From NCBI GenBank assembly GCA_021781415.1, contig JAJXWW010000212.1, positions 51,871 to 115,870 of the forward strand: a stretch of DNA of 64,000 nucleotides, read 5' to 3'. Within the stretch, counting starts at the first letter, position 1. Every line of letters begins with the position of its first letter. The stretch comes from Planctomycetota bacterium (GTDB lineage: Bacteria; Planctomycetota; Planctomycetia; Gemmatales; Gemmataceae). The notes under the pieces are model-generated. The model was not told where the DNA came from. It made no database searches and saw only the letters and a program-made list of their open reading frames with translations. A program made the position numbers and the translations under genes. Of this stretch, positions 34,389-43,681 are shown in pieces.

Positions 34389-34451
34389 GGTTAGCCGCGA
34401 CGCGAAGCGGAGCGCGCGTCCGTCCCGCGCTCCGCTCCGCGTCGCGGCTAA
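34389..34451. repeat. Family C palindrome between convergent genes
   Basis: GGTTAGCCGCGACGCGAAGC at 34389 and its complement ending 34451 form a near-perfect inverted repeat around about 9 nt. It separates the anti-sigma gene (+) from the Tat-signal gene (-), so it could act as a two-way terminator-like structure. Confidence 0.75.
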
Positions 34452-34459
34452 ACGAGGAA

Positions 34460-36001
34460 TCATACGTTCAATAATCGCCTCGCTTCGGCATAACCCGGCG
34501 CGGTTTGGCCGTACTCGCTGGCGGTGACGCGGGCCAGAGCGACGAGATGACGCCAACGGAAGGTCGGTCGCGCGGCGGCGAACTCCTCCGTCACCGTCCG
34601 ATAGTATTTCTCGGCGTGCAATGCCCCATCTTCGCTGACGGCATAGCGCAGCAGCAGATCGAACGCGGGACGCGCGGAGTGGCCTTGTTCGCCGTAGCGC
34701 TGCACCAGCGCCGCCGCGCCCGCCTGATTCTTTTCCTTGATGGCCGACTCCGCCATTTGCAGCAGACGATCCGCGTCCTTCGTCTCGATCTTGTCGAGCT
34801 GCTCGGCGGTCGGATACGGCTCCTTGTTTTGTCCGCCATTTTGCCCGGCAGTATGGAACGCTCCACAAATGAGACTGGCAAACGTGGTTCGGGCGTTGCC
34901 GACTCCGGCGATGTTGCGCCAGGCGTTGGCGGAATCCGAAGCGTGGACGCCGACCGATGCGCCGTGAACGCTGCCGACCGGCTTGCCCGGCTCCGCCGTT
35001 TTGCGGCCGGGATCGCACAACACCAGACGATTCGCGGCCAACGAGATCGCCTCGCCGATGGACGCCGGCGACATGCCCTCGGCCAGCGCCGCCGCCACGG
35101 CCTCGGCGGCGCGCTCGCGGCGTTCGCCGTAGATCGTGTTGGCCAGACTCTCGATCCACTTGTCCTCCGCCTTGCGATCTCCCGGTTTGCGACCGGCCAG
35201 ACGATACTGGTCGAGCAGCTTCGGTAGAACTTTGCGAATGGCCGGCTCGCGCTTCTGCTCGAACAATCGCTTCTCGGCATCCACGCAGTAAAGGACCGAT
35301 TGGCGGAGCAGCGTATGAGCATATTCGCTACCCGTAATGTCCCGTAAAACCCACGAGCGCCAGGACAAGACGACGCGATGCACGTCTACCTCGTCCTCGA
35401 TCTCGAATTGCAGATGGTTGAACGCCTCGCCGATGGGTCCGCGTGCCAGGGCGGCGAAGGTCTGCTCGGCGGCGCGCTCGTCGCGCTGCCGCACCGCGTC
35501 GCGCAGGCGATCGCCGTTGCCGCCTTCCTTGGATTCCTCGGCCGGGGCGACGGGATGCAACGCCTCGTGCTTGCGTCCTCCCTGTTCTTGAATGCGGCTG
35601 GTGTTGCGATAGAGAACTTTCAAGACCGGCAAAGGGCGTTTTTCTTCGGGCAATTCCGCAGCCATTTGGTAGGCGGGCGCGAGGGCCATCAACGCATGAT
35701 AGCCCGTGTAATCGTGGCCGCCGAAGGTGCGGGCGTTGGCCAAAGCCGCCGCCGCCGTCAGCGTGCGTAGATCGGCTCCCCCTTTCATTTTCTCGACGAC
35801 GAGGGGCAGCAGTTTATCCGCAGGCGTCTCTTGCATCAGGGCGACCAACGGCTCCATTTTGCCGAACGTCAGCCGTTCGACGGCCTCACCCGCCCAGGCG
35901 GGCGCAAGCTCCAAATCGGCGGCCACGGCCGCGCCAACGCTGGCAACCAACATGCCGCGCCCCACGTCGGCCAGAAACTCACGACGATTGTTCTTCCTCA
36001 T
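34460..36001 (-). CDS. Tat-exported protein of unknown function
   Basis: A 513-residue protein with a twin-arginine signal (MRKNNRREFLADVGRGMLV, hydrophobic part to about 35, cut near AWA). The mature part is helix-rich with alanine-rich segments (RTLTAAAALANARTFGGHDY, AAALAEGMSPASIGEAISLA, AANAWR-type). GGAGG precedes the ATG 36001. I see no catalytic motif I can name; Tat export suggests a cofactor-bearing or folded protein. Functional role unknown. Confidence 0.75.
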   Translation of the reverse strand: MRKNNRREFLADVGRGMLVASVGAAVAADLELAPAWAGEAVERLTFGKMEPLVALMQETPADKLLPLVVEKMKGGADLRTLTAAAALANARTFGGHDYTGYHALMALAPAYQMAAELPEEKRPLPVLKVLYRNTSRIQEQGGRKHEALHPVAPAEESKEGGNGDRLRDAVRQRDERAAEQTFAALARGPIGEAFNHLQFEIEDEVDVHRVVLSWRSWVLRDITGSEYAHTLLRQSVLYCVDAEKRLFEQKREPAIRKVLPKLLDQYRLAGRKPGDRKAEDKWIESLANTIYGERRERAAEAVAAALAEGMSPASIGEAISLAANRLVLCDPGRKTAEPGKPVGSVHGASVGVHASDSANAWRNIAGVGNARTTFASLICGAFHTAGQNGGQNKEPYPTAEQLDKIETKDADRLLQMAESAIKEKNQAGAAALVQRYGEQGHSARPAFDLLLRYAVSEDGALHAEKYYRTVTEEFAAARPTFRWRHLVALARVTASEYGQTAPGYAEARRLLNV

Positions 36002-36198
36002 GGCACGAATCCTCCAAGCCAGACTCAGGAGAGTTATCCCATTCCAAGAATACGCAAGTGGATAAAACGGTCGAACCATTATTAGTGAAAATTAATTCAC
36101 CAACATCTAATCGTATACTCACACTTCGATAGATAACATTTCTGTAAGTTTGGGCAATGAAGCCGAGGTTACTATACCACGTTCGATCGAGTAGCGAT

Positions 36199-37176
36199 AT
36201 GAAAAAGTTCTTCCTCGTCGGTTGTCCGCGTTCGGGAACGACGATGGTGCAACAGGCACTGAATCGTCACTCCGCCATTGCCATTCCGCCGGAAACCAAG
36301 ATGTTCTTCTCGTTCTTCGGCCATTCGCGCAAGCAACAGGTCCGCCATCTCCAACGTCTCAATGCGGATCTCAACGTCGAATTATCCGCGCCGGAGCGGC
36401 GCATCGTCTCCGTGGAAGAGGGTCGGTCGTTCTACGAACGCATGGCCGAATCCTACCTCGAGCGCTTGCCGAAGCGCGACGTGGCCTACTTCGGCGAGAA
36501 GACGCCGGAACACACGGGGCATTTGCCGCGCATCCGCGCCATGTTTCCCGAAGCGAAAATCATCGTGCTGTACCGCGACGGTCGAGACGTGGCCTCCAGT
36601 TTGTCGCGCATGCCGTGGATGACGACGAGCCTGTATGCGAACTTCGTGATCTGGCTCTACTATCACGGCATCGTGCAACGGCTCCAAGAAAGCGACAATA
36701 ACAATCTCTTTTTCGCGCGCTACGAAGACATCGTTGCCGATCCTCAGCGCGAACTGGGGCGGATGCTGCGCTTCCTCGATCTACCGGACGAGTCCGTCGT
36801 GGCCGAGGGGTGCGGCAACGACGAAGGCATTCCCGCCCGCGAAATCGCTTGGAAAGAGCGCGCCCTGGAGAAGATCAACCGCGAACGAGTCGGCGTGTTC
36901 CGCGACGAACTGAACGTCGAGCAAATCGAGATCCTCGAACGACTCGGCAAACAAGCGCTCTCCTCGTTGGGATACCCGTTGCTCACCGACGGCGAGAGAC
37001 CGTTGCCCCCGACGTTCTTCGTGAAATTGGCATACGACCTTTCGCGCTTCGCTCTCCGCGTGCCGTGGCGCACGCTGGCGCGCGAAGCGCTCGCCAATCT
37101 CGCGCCTCGACGCAGGCCCGTCGCTGCTCTGCCGGCCTTCGATTTCCATCTGTGTAAGCCGGGGCTTCCGGCTTGA
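36199..37176 (+). CDS. Sulfotransferase family protein
   Basis: A 325-residue protein. The PAPS-binding 5'-phosphosulfate loop is FLVGCPRSGTT (residues about 4-14), followed by the 3'-phosphate motif IIVLYRDGRDVASSLS. It likely transfers sulfate to a glycan or metabolite in the cell envelope. ATG 36199 lies just before the P-loop; a longer start at 36157 adds 14 residues. It sits just before a GT-C-like membrane protein, which fits a surface-polysaccharide role. Confidence 0.85.
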   Translation: MKKFFLVGCPRSGTTMVQQALNRHSAIAIPPETKMFFSFFGHSRKQQVRHLQRLNADLNVELSAPERRIVSVEEGRSFYERMAESYLERLPKRDVAYFGEKTPEHTGHLPRIRAMFPEAKIIVLYRDGRDVASSLSRMPWMTTSLYANFVIWLYYHGIVQRLQESDNNNLFFARYEDIVADPQRELGRMLRFLDLPDESVVAEGCGNDEGIPAREIAWKERALEKINRERVGVFRDELNVEQIEILERLGKQALSSLGYPLLTDGERPLPPTFFVKLAYDLSRFALRVPWRTLAREALANLAPRRRPVAALPAFDFHLCKPGLPA

Positions 37177-37216
37177 TCCACGAATCGGTTTGCGACATTT
37201 CTCCCGAGTTCGCCTT

Positions 37217-38608
37217 ATGCGCACCCTTCTATTATTCGGCGTGTTGTCGGCGCTCACCGTCGTCGCTTATGCGCCGCTCTGGGACAACGATTTCGTCGAT
37301 TTCGACGACGAAAACTATCTGACTCGAAATCCGCATGTGAAAGAGGGATTCACCGCGTCCGGTTTCGCTTGGGTTTGGACGGTTGACGTGGCTCCGTACT
37401 GGATGCCTCTGACTTGGCTCTCGTTTCAATGGGACGCACACTATTTTGCCGAGCGATCACCGGACGGGGAGGTGAGACTCTCTCCCGCCGCCGCGCACGG
37501 TCAAAATCTCTTTTGGCACACCGCCAACGTTTGTCTGTTGTTTTGTATCTTGCGCCGGATGACGGGGAGGGTGGAGCGGAGTTTTCTCGTCGCCGCCTTG
37601 TTCGCGGTACACCCCATGCACGTCGAATCGGTGGCGTGGGCCGCGGAACGCAAGGATGTGTTGAGCGTCTTTTTCGGCCTGTTGACGCTGGCTGCCTATT
37701 TCTACTATCTTCAAAATCCGAATTGGCGTCGTTATGTCCCGATGGTGGGAGCGTATGTGCTGAGCCTCGCCGCCAAGCCCATGCTGTTGACGCTACCGTT
37801 CGTCTTGTTGCTGCTCGACGTTTGGCCGATGGAACGAATCAACCTCAAGGACGGTCCTTCGATTCGTCAACACCTCGGACAATTACTACTCGAAAAGATA
37901 CCCTTGTTTCTCGTGGCGGCCCTCTTCGCGGGCTTGACGCTGGATTCGCGCTCCCATCGCGGCTCGATCGTGTCGCTGGATACGATCTCGCTTAGCGCTC
38001 GGTTGGCCAACGCGCTGGCCGGCTACGGTTGGTATCTTGGTACCACGTTTTGTCCGCGCCGGTTGTGCGCGCTCTATCCTCATCCGCGATCGAACTGGTC
38101 GTTGCCAGCAGTCGTCGCCGGAGCGACCGTCTTGGCCTTGCTGAGCGTTGTGGCTTGGCGGAGCGCGCGACAAAGGCCGTGGCTTTTCGTCGGCTGGTTT
38201 TGGTTCGTCGGAACTCTCTTGCCGGTCGTGGGCCTGGCTCAGGGCGGCAAGCAGGCCTGGGCGGATCGCTTCAGCTATTGGCCCCACATCGGGTTATTCG
38301 TCGCCGTCGTGTGGACTGCCTCGGAACGATGCCAAAAGTACCGAGGACTTTTATTGGCATCTCGATTGTCTTCCATTATCGGCGTCTTGTCGCTTTCGCT
38401 GTTGACGTATCGACAAGTCGGTGTCTGGCGCGATACGCCCACGCTCTGGCAACACGCCCTGGATTCGGGTTGGGAGAGCGATCAGGCTCACGAAAGATTG
38501 GCACGTCACTATTCCCTGCTCGGGCGAACAGAGGAAACGAACTATCATCTCCAACACGCCGTCCGCCTTCAATTTCAACGTCCGTATCCCTCCTCTTCTC
38601 CCCAGTAG
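37217..38608 (+). CDS. TMTC/GT-C-like multi-pass membrane protein
   Basis: A 463-residue protein with about 9-10 membrane helices. The first luminal-type loop begins DNDFVDFDDENYLTRNPHV, and a histidine motif ALFAVHPMHVESVAWAAER with RKDVLSVFF follows; both are typical of the TMTC/DUF1736 family of GT-C-like proteins (protein O-mannosyltransferase relatives). The C-terminus is a TPR-like stub (LARHYSLLGRTEETNYHL). It probably acts in glycan transfer across the membrane. The ATG 37217 is preferred over TTG 37190. Confidence 0.78.
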   Translation: MRTLLLFGVLSALTVVAYAPLWDNDFVDFDDENYLTRNPHVKEGFTASGFAWVWTVDVAPYWMPLTWLSFQWDAHYFAERSPDGEVRLSPAAAHGQNLFWHTANVCLLFCILRRMTGRVERSFLVAALFAVHPMHVESVAWAAERKDVLSVFFGLLTLAAYFYYLQNPNWRRYVPMVGAYVLSLAAKPMLLTLPFVLLLLDVWPMERINLKDGPSIRQHLGQLLLEKIPLFLVAALFAGLTLDSRSHRGSIVSLDTISLSARLANALAGYGWYLGTTFCPRRLCALYPHPRSNWSLPAVVAGATVLALLSVVAWRSARQRPWLFVGWFWFVGTLLPVVGLAQGGKQAWADRFSYWPHIGLFVAVVWTASERCQKYRGLLLASRLSSIIGVLSLSLLTYRQVGVWRDTPTLWQHALDSGWESDQAHERLARHYSLLGRTEETNYHLQHAVRLQFQRPYPSSSPQ

Positions 38609-38680
38609 ACGAAAAGAACGGCCCCGGAAGCGCATTTGGCGCGCGCCGCGCGCGGCAATCGCGTCTGTATAGTTAGAACC

Positions 38681-39244
38681 ATGACTGCGGATTCCGACGA
38701 ACTCCTGGTTGGCAAGGCTCAACGCGGCGACTGCTCCGCCTTCGAGGAGTTGATTCGCCGCACGTCGCGCTTGGTCTACGCCCGCCTCTATTTGGAGACC
38801 GGCGACGTTCATCGCAGCGAAGATTTATTGCAAGAAACCTTGCTGACGGCGTTTCGTTCGCTGCACAAACTCTCCGAGCCGAAGGCGTTTCGCGGTTGGC
38901 TGCTCACCATCGCCCACAACGCGCTGACCGACGCCATCCGCCGCGAGCGGTCGCTCAAGCGCACCGCCCCGGCTTCGTCCGCTCCTGGCTCGCTGGCCGA
39001 TGTCGCGGACAAGTCGTCCTCTCCCGACGAACAAATGTCTCGCCAGGAAGCGCGCACCCAAGTGCTGGCCGCGTTGCGGTCGCTGCCGGAAGAGTATCGA
39101 CTGCCGTTGTCGCTGCGCTATCTGACGGGAGCCGATTACGAAACGATTCAAATGCAAATGGGTGTCAGCAACGGCGCGCTGCGCGGATTGTTGCATCGCG
39201 GTTTGAAACTGATGCGCGAACGCCTACCGCCGGACCTCGGTTAG
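38681..39244 (+). CDS. ECF-type RNA polymerase sigma factor
   Basis: A 187-residue ECF sigma factor: region 2 LVGKAQRGDCSAFEELIRR and SEDLLQETLLTAFRSLHKL, region 4 LRSLPEEYRLPLSLRYLTGA with the HTH YETIQMQMGVSNGALRGLLH. Its last codons and stop lie inside a family C palindrome. The next gene is a zinc-finger anti-sigma protein, its likely partner. Confidence 0.92.
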   Translation: MTADSDELLVGKAQRGDCSAFEELIRRTSRLVYARLYLETGDVHRSEDLLQETLLTAFRSLHKLSEPKAFRGWLLTIAHNALTDAIRRERSLKRTAPASSAPGSLADVADKSSSPDEQMSRQEARTQVLAALRSLPEEYRLPLSLRYLTGADYETIQMQMGVSNGALRGLLHRGLKLMRERLPPDLG

Positions 39245-39300
39245 CCGCGACCCGAAGGGGAGCGCGTCTCCCCGCGCTCCCCTTCGGGTCGCGGCTAACC
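39239..39300. repeat. Family C palindrome, perfect 28-bp inverted repeat
   Basis: The arms 39239-39266 and 39273-39300 are exactly complementary with a 6-nt loop (TCTCCC). Compared with other family C copies, two bases in each arm have changed in step, so pairing is kept (CGCGAAGCG to CCCGAAGGG). The palindrome supplies the stop codon (TAG) of the sigma factor gene. Confidence 0.85.
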
Positions 39301-39316
39301 GGAAGGAGGAGTATTG

Positions 39317-42226
39317 ATGTCCGATCACACCTGGATTCTGGAAAACCTCGCCGCCTATCTCGCCAACGGTCTGGAACCCACCGAGCGCGAGCGCCTCGAA
39401 CGGCACACGGCCGAGTGCGCCGAATGCGCCGCCGCCCTCGCCCATGTGCGTGCGGTCGATACCGATTTGACCAACTTATTTGCCGAGACTCGCCCCAATC
39501 CCACCTTGGAGGACCGCGTCGTGCAAACTCTGCGCGCTCAACCACCGCAAACCTTCCGCCTGCCGGTCCCAGCCTGGTTCGCCGTCGCCGCCGCCGCCCT
39601 GGTGTCGATCGGCTTCACCGGCGCGGTGGCGAGTCAGGTTCTCGACGGCGGCATCTTCAGGGTGACGCGCGAAATGGATCGGGAAAGCCTCGCTCAGGCG
39701 GAATCCGAACCAGTCGGTCGCAATCTTGACGAAATGATGAATCGAAGCGTCGAGCAACTGGCCGAAGAAACGCACCGTCAAACGATGTCCGAATTAAAAC
39801 ATCGTGAGGTCGCGGATGGCACTTCCAATACGACATATTCCTGGGAAAAGAACAAACCCAAGAGTGAAACCGCGAAAGAGACGCCTCCTTCGCCGGTCCC
39901 GGCGGGCGGCGAAGTCAAAAAGCAACTCGATGACGTATTCCAAGACAGGCACAGCAAGGACATGCCGGGCAATAGCCGTACCTTCCCGTTATTTGGATTC
40001 GGGCACGGCACTGAAGGCAGAGGTTCGCTCGATAAGGAGGTTCTCGCTCGGACGAATCCCCTTCCCACACAGGCTTTTCAACCCGGCAAAGTGTTCGTTA
40101 CCCCACCCGCGACGGTAGATAAACTCCCTTCCGACGCGGAATTCAAGGATGTCAAAGGCCCACCCCCGGTCCCTGATGGCAAACCTCCAACCTCGGAAGC
40201 GCCTCCCATCGAAAAGTCGAAATTGGAGAAGCAACCCGCTAATCCCCCCGAGCAACCCAGCTCGCGCAAATTCGTCATCCGCACCGGCGACATCGAATAT
40301 GAAGTGCAATCGTTCGATGCCGCCGTGGCCACGATCGCGCGCCTAGTGAAGCCGATTAAGGGCGGCTTCATCGCCACCGTCAACAGCGACAAGCTGGCCA
40401 ACGGCAAGGTGCGCGGCAGCGTCGTCGTCCGCGTGCCGCCGGAGAGTCTCGACGGCTTGCTCCTGGAACTACGCACCGAACTCGGCAAAAGCGGCGAGCT
40501 GAAGAATCAACGCATCGGCAGCCAAGACATCACCAAGCAGTACACCGATTCGGAGAGCGAGCTGCGCGCCGCCCGCGCCATGGAAGAACGCCTGTTGCAG
40601 ATTATCAAGAGTGGCAAAGGCGAGATTAAAGATCTGCTTGCGGTGGAAAAAGAGTTGGGAACGTGGCGCACGCGCATCGAAAAGATCGAGGGCGAGTTGC
40701 GTTTCTTCGCCAACCAAGTCGCCCTCAGCACGCTGACCGTGACGCTGTTCGAGAAGGAAATCGCGGCGGCCTACGGTGTGATCGAACGCGAACAGGTGCA
40801 GATGGGCATTGAAGTCGAGGACGTGGATCAGGCGTATCAGGCGGCGCAGAAGGCGGTGCGCGAAGCGAAAGGGCGCATCACGCGGGCCGAGCTGAAGCAA
40901 CCGTCGCAAGGACAGTTCAGCGCGCAGCTCGATTTCGAGGTATCGCCGGAGGCGGCGGGGCAGTTGCGCGATCGGTTGAAGCAACTCGGCACGGTGGCGC
41001 GCTTCGACATCTCTCGACAAGAGGAGACCGAGGGCGGAGCGGGCAAGCCCAGCGACGGCAAAGTGAAACGCAGCGACACGCGGTTTCGCGTTCATTTGTA
41101 CAACCTTACCGACGTGCCGCCGCGCGAGACGGTCCTCGTCGGTCTGGCCTGCGTCGACGTCGAGGCGGCGATGAAGACGCTCTTGGGGCGCATCGAAAAG
41201 GAAGGCGGTCGGGTCGTCTCGTCGAATCTCATCCGCGCCCACGCCGAACAGACGCAGAGCGAGTTGCAATTTCAGGTGAAGACGGAAAAGGCCGACGCCT
41301 TGCTGGAAGAAGTGAAGAAGGCCGGCGAGGTGATGGCGTTGCAAGTCCGCGAGACCACCAACGCCGAGACGACGCGGAAGAAACGCGGCTTTCAGATCAA
41401 GCTGTTGTCGCTGGAAGCGGCGGCAGCGCGCGAGACCGAGGAGATTCAACTCGCCTGCGTCGAGGTAGCCGACAGCTTTCGCCGTCTGCAAGATGCTGCG
41501 GTCAAACTCAAGGGCCGCGTCCGTACCGCGCAGCTCGACGAACAGGATCGCCGCAAGGTGACGGCGACATTGGACGTGGAAATTCGCCGCGCCGACGAGG
41601 AAGCATTCGGCGAGGCGCTGGCGAAAGCCGGCGAGGTGTACACGCGCAAGACCAGCCGAGCCGCCGACGCCGAGAATGTCATCGATAGCAAAGTGCGTCG
41701 GACGGTGACGTTGCTCAATCGCGCCAACATTCCGCCGCGCGAGACGTTGGTGTTCGGCGTCGAAGTGGCCGACGTGGATCAGACGGCGGCCATGCTCTCC
41801 GGGTTGGCCGGCAAGCGCGAGGGACGCACCATCGAGGCGAACGTGGCCCGCGAACGTAGCGGGCGCATCACCGGCAAGCTCATCTACGACGTGCCGATGG
41901 TCGAGGTTCAACCGTTGATCGATGCGTTGAAGGCGGCGGGAATGGTGCGCGTGCAACAGACGGCCAAACACCCGGAGGTTCTCGACAGTCCTTTGGCCAT
42001 CGCGCGGCTGGAGATTACGCTGTCGAACAAGGATCTCCTCGTCCCCAGCGACGGCGGATTCGGCTCCAACGTGCATCGCGGATTGTCCGACAGCTTCACG
42101 ATTCTATCGTGGAGTTTGCGGTTCCTGATTCTCGGTTTATGTGTCTTGTTGCCGTGGGCGCTGGTGATTTGGGCCATTTATCGACTCGTGCAGCGAATGC
42201 GTCGGCGCTCCACGGCGACGACCTGA
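39317..42226 (+). CDS. Giant anti-sigma-like protein with DUF4349 and repeats
   Basis: A 969-residue protein. A zinc-finger HC2 site (His30, Cys34, Cys37 in ERHTAECAEC) and one helix (about 86-108) match anti-sigma factors. A Pro/Lys-rich linker (to about 315) leads to a DUF4349-like domain (about 320-490: RKFVIRTGDIEYEVQSFDAA, then ESELRAARAMEERLLQI). Four shorter modules of related form follow (each with a VDVEAAMKTL or VEVADSFRRL-type start). A second helix (about 930-955) ends it. GGAGG precedes the ATG. It is probably the partner of the sigma factor upstream. Confidence 0.8.
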   Translation: MSDHTWILENLAAYLANGLEPTERERLERHTAECAECAAALAHVRAVDTDLTNLFAETRPNPTLEDRVVQTLRAQPPQTFRLPVPAWFAVAAAALVSIGFTGAVASQVLDGGIFRVTREMDRESLAQAESEPVGRNLDEMMNRSVEQLAEETHRQTMSELKHREVADGTSNTTYSWEKNKPKSETAKETPPSPVPAGGEVKKQLDDVFQDRHSKDMPGNSRTFPLFGFGHGTEGRGSLDKEVLARTNPLPTQAFQPGKVFVTPPATVDKLPSDAEFKDVKGPPPVPDGKPPTSEAPPIEKSKLEKQPANPPEQPSSRKFVIRTGDIEYEVQSFDAAVATIARLVKPIKGGFIATVNSDKLANGKVRGSVVVRVPPESLDGLLLELRTELGKSGELKNQRIGSQDITKQYTDSESELRAARAMEERLLQIIKSGKGEIKDLLAVEKELGTWRTRIEKIEGELRFFANQVALSTLTVTLFEKEIAAAYGVIEREQVQMGIEVEDVDQAYQAAQKAVREAKGRITRAELKQPSQGQFSAQLDFEVSPEAAGQLRDRLKQLGTVARFDISRQEETEGGAGKPSDGKVKRSDTRFRVHLYNLTDVPPRETVLVGLACVDVEAAMKTLLGRIEKEGGRVVSSNLIRAHAEQTQSELQFQVKTEKADALLEEVKKAGEVMALQVRETTNAETTRKKRGFQIKLLSLEAAAARETEEIQLACVEVADSFRRLQDAAVKLKGRVRTAQLDEQDRRKVTATLDVEIRRADEEAFGEALAKAGEVYTRKTSRAADAENVIDSKVRRTVTLLNRANIPPRETLVFGVEVADVDQTAAMLSGLAGKREGRTIEANVARERSGRITGKLIYDVPMVEVQPLIDALKAAGMVRVQQTAKHPEVLDSPLAIARLEITLSNKDLLVPSDGGFGSNVHRGLSDSFTILSWSLRFLILGLCVLLPWALVIWAIYRLVQRMRRRSTATT

Positions 42227-42534
42227 GTTTGCCGACGCAGTAGACCACCGCCCTGCGAACTGCGTCGGTTAGCCGCGACGCGCAGCACAGCGCGGGCCAA
42301 TGCGCTCCGCTGCGACGCACAGCGCGGGCCAATGCGCTCCGCTGCGACGCACAGCGCGGGCCAACGCGCTCCGCTGCGACGCACAGCGCGGGCCAACGCG
42401 CTCCGCTGCGACGCACAGCGCGGGCCAACGCGCTCCGCTGCGACGCACAGCGCGGGCCAACGCGCTCCGCTGCGCGTCGCGGCTAACCATCCATCCATTT
42501 CGAAGGCAGGCTACGGGAGATCCACACTGTACGG
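42227..42534. other. Spacer with palindrome-enclosed tandem array
   Basis: This 308-bp gap between convergent genes is almost entirely the family C copy at 42267-42487. Nothing else is visible. Confidence 0.6.
42267..42487. repeat. Family C palindrome with five to six 32-bp tandem units
   Basis: GGTTAGCCGCGACGCGCAGC opens at 42267 and GCGTCGCGGCTAACC closes at 42487. Between them a 32-bp unit (GCGCTCCGCTGCGACGCACA plus GCGCGGGCCAAC) recurs at 42302, 42334, 42366, 42398 and 42430, with a partial sixth at 42462. There are no spacers, so it is not a CRISPR. It looks like a family C palindrome whose centre has been expanded. Confidence 0.85.
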
Positions 42535-43479
42535 CTAACGGAGTCCGAAGGTACCGCGCAGTTCTTCCAACGAAGCCGCAGCGAGAGTGCGATGGAACCA
42601 CTGACGAAGCAGCGCCGGATCGGTCTGATTTTGCACGGCCGTGAGAAACTCAACCGGCAACTCCGCTTGAAACCTTGTTCTCATCAACTCCATAAGGTTC
42701 TCCCGGAGGAGAGGGAGCATCTCGGCTCGTCCTTGCGCTAAGCCGCGTTCCAACGCTTGCGCCTGCCACTCCAAGACTACTTGCGATACTTCCACGTTCC
42801 AGCCCTCCAATGCCTTCGTCCATAACTGGCCGCGTCCGCATAGTTCGGCGAACACACGCGCCAAACCGCCGTAATCGCCACGTTTGTGCGGATCGACTTC
42901 CGCCGACGCCAAGCGCTTCCAGTATTCCACCACCGCCGGATCGTCGCCGCCACGCATCAACGCCACCCACGGCAACACGCAACGCGCCACCCGGCCTTGC
43001 TCGATGTTCGTCAACAGTTGCAAACCGTCTTCTTCGCGCAAGGTACGCACCTTCACGCGGATGTGCAAGCCGAGATCGACGAAGTCCGGCGGTGCCATCT
43101 CCCACTCGTCCGCTTGCTCTGGTCCCGTCAAATTCACGACGACCGCCGTCACCGTGTAAGACACGCGCGGATCGGTTTGTTGCGACTTCTCTCGACGCAC
43201 GCGCAGAGCGTATTCGGCCAGACGCTCCAGGATGGGACCGAGCGGACGCGATTGGAACTCGACCACCAACGCAGCAGGCGGAGCATCGCCGGCTAGACGC
43301 TCGAAGGCGGCCACCGTATCGCTGCGACGTTCCGGTTCGCCAGGAAAAGCGATCGATTGCGTATCCAGCCAGCCGCGCCAACGCCAAGCCACGAAAATAT
43401 CGGGCATCAGCCAGCGAAGAAAGCCCTCGGCATCGAGTTGCTTGGCGGCGTAACGAGCCGCTTGATCGAACGGGTTCAT
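42535..43479 (-). CDS. Rpn-like PD-(D/E)XK nuclease/transposase family protein
   Basis: A 314-residue protein: FLRWLMPDIFVAWRWRGWLD at the start and ALVVEFQSRPLGPILERLAEY, with E-x-Q in the position of the E-x-K motif, then TAVVVNLTGP. It matches planctomycete and cyanobacterial Rpn/DUF-type proteins, which can have recombination-promoting nuclease activity. The ATG 43479 follows GAGG. The C-terminus has a long helix (LERGLAQGRAEMLPLLREN). Distinct from the family at 31009. Biological role not known. Confidence 0.72.
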   Translation of the reverse strand: MNPFDQAARYAAKQLDAEGFLRWLMPDIFVAWRWRGWLDTQSIAFPGEPERRSDTVAAFERLAGDAPPAALVVEFQSRPLGPILERLAEYALRVRREKSQQTDPRVSYTVTAVVVNLTGPEQADEWEMAPPDFVDLGLHIRVKVRTLREEDGLQLLTNIEQGRVARCVLPWVALMRGGDDPAVVEYWKRLASAEVDPHKRGDYGGLARVFAELCGRGQLWTKALEGWNVEVSQVVLEWQAQALERGLAQGRAEMLPLLRENLMELMRTRFQAELPVEFLTAVQNQTDPALLRQWFHRTLAAASLEELRGTFGLR

Positions 43480-43681
43480 CGGTCTATCCTCGGAGTTCCG
43501 CTCATTGTGACGCGAACCCCGAACGACAGCAAGACGCGAACGGCGGAATAGTGCCCTTTTCGTTGACGATGCCGTGCGAAGCGACCCGGTGGGACGCGCC
43601 GCGCTTCGACCCAACGTATAAATCTTTAAGTTACTTTTACACTCTCTATTGTCGTTTTTATGCTCAAGTAGGAAGGCTGGA

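Noticed and set aside
40469..42076. A 535-aa open frame on the minus strand
   Set aside because: It lies fully antisense to the DUF4349-type gene, is His/Arg/Leu-rich like other GC-driven shadows, and has no ribosome site or domain.
42267..42487. CRISPR-like array of 32-bp repeats
   Set aside because: Units are directly adjacent with no unique spacers, and no cas gene is present.
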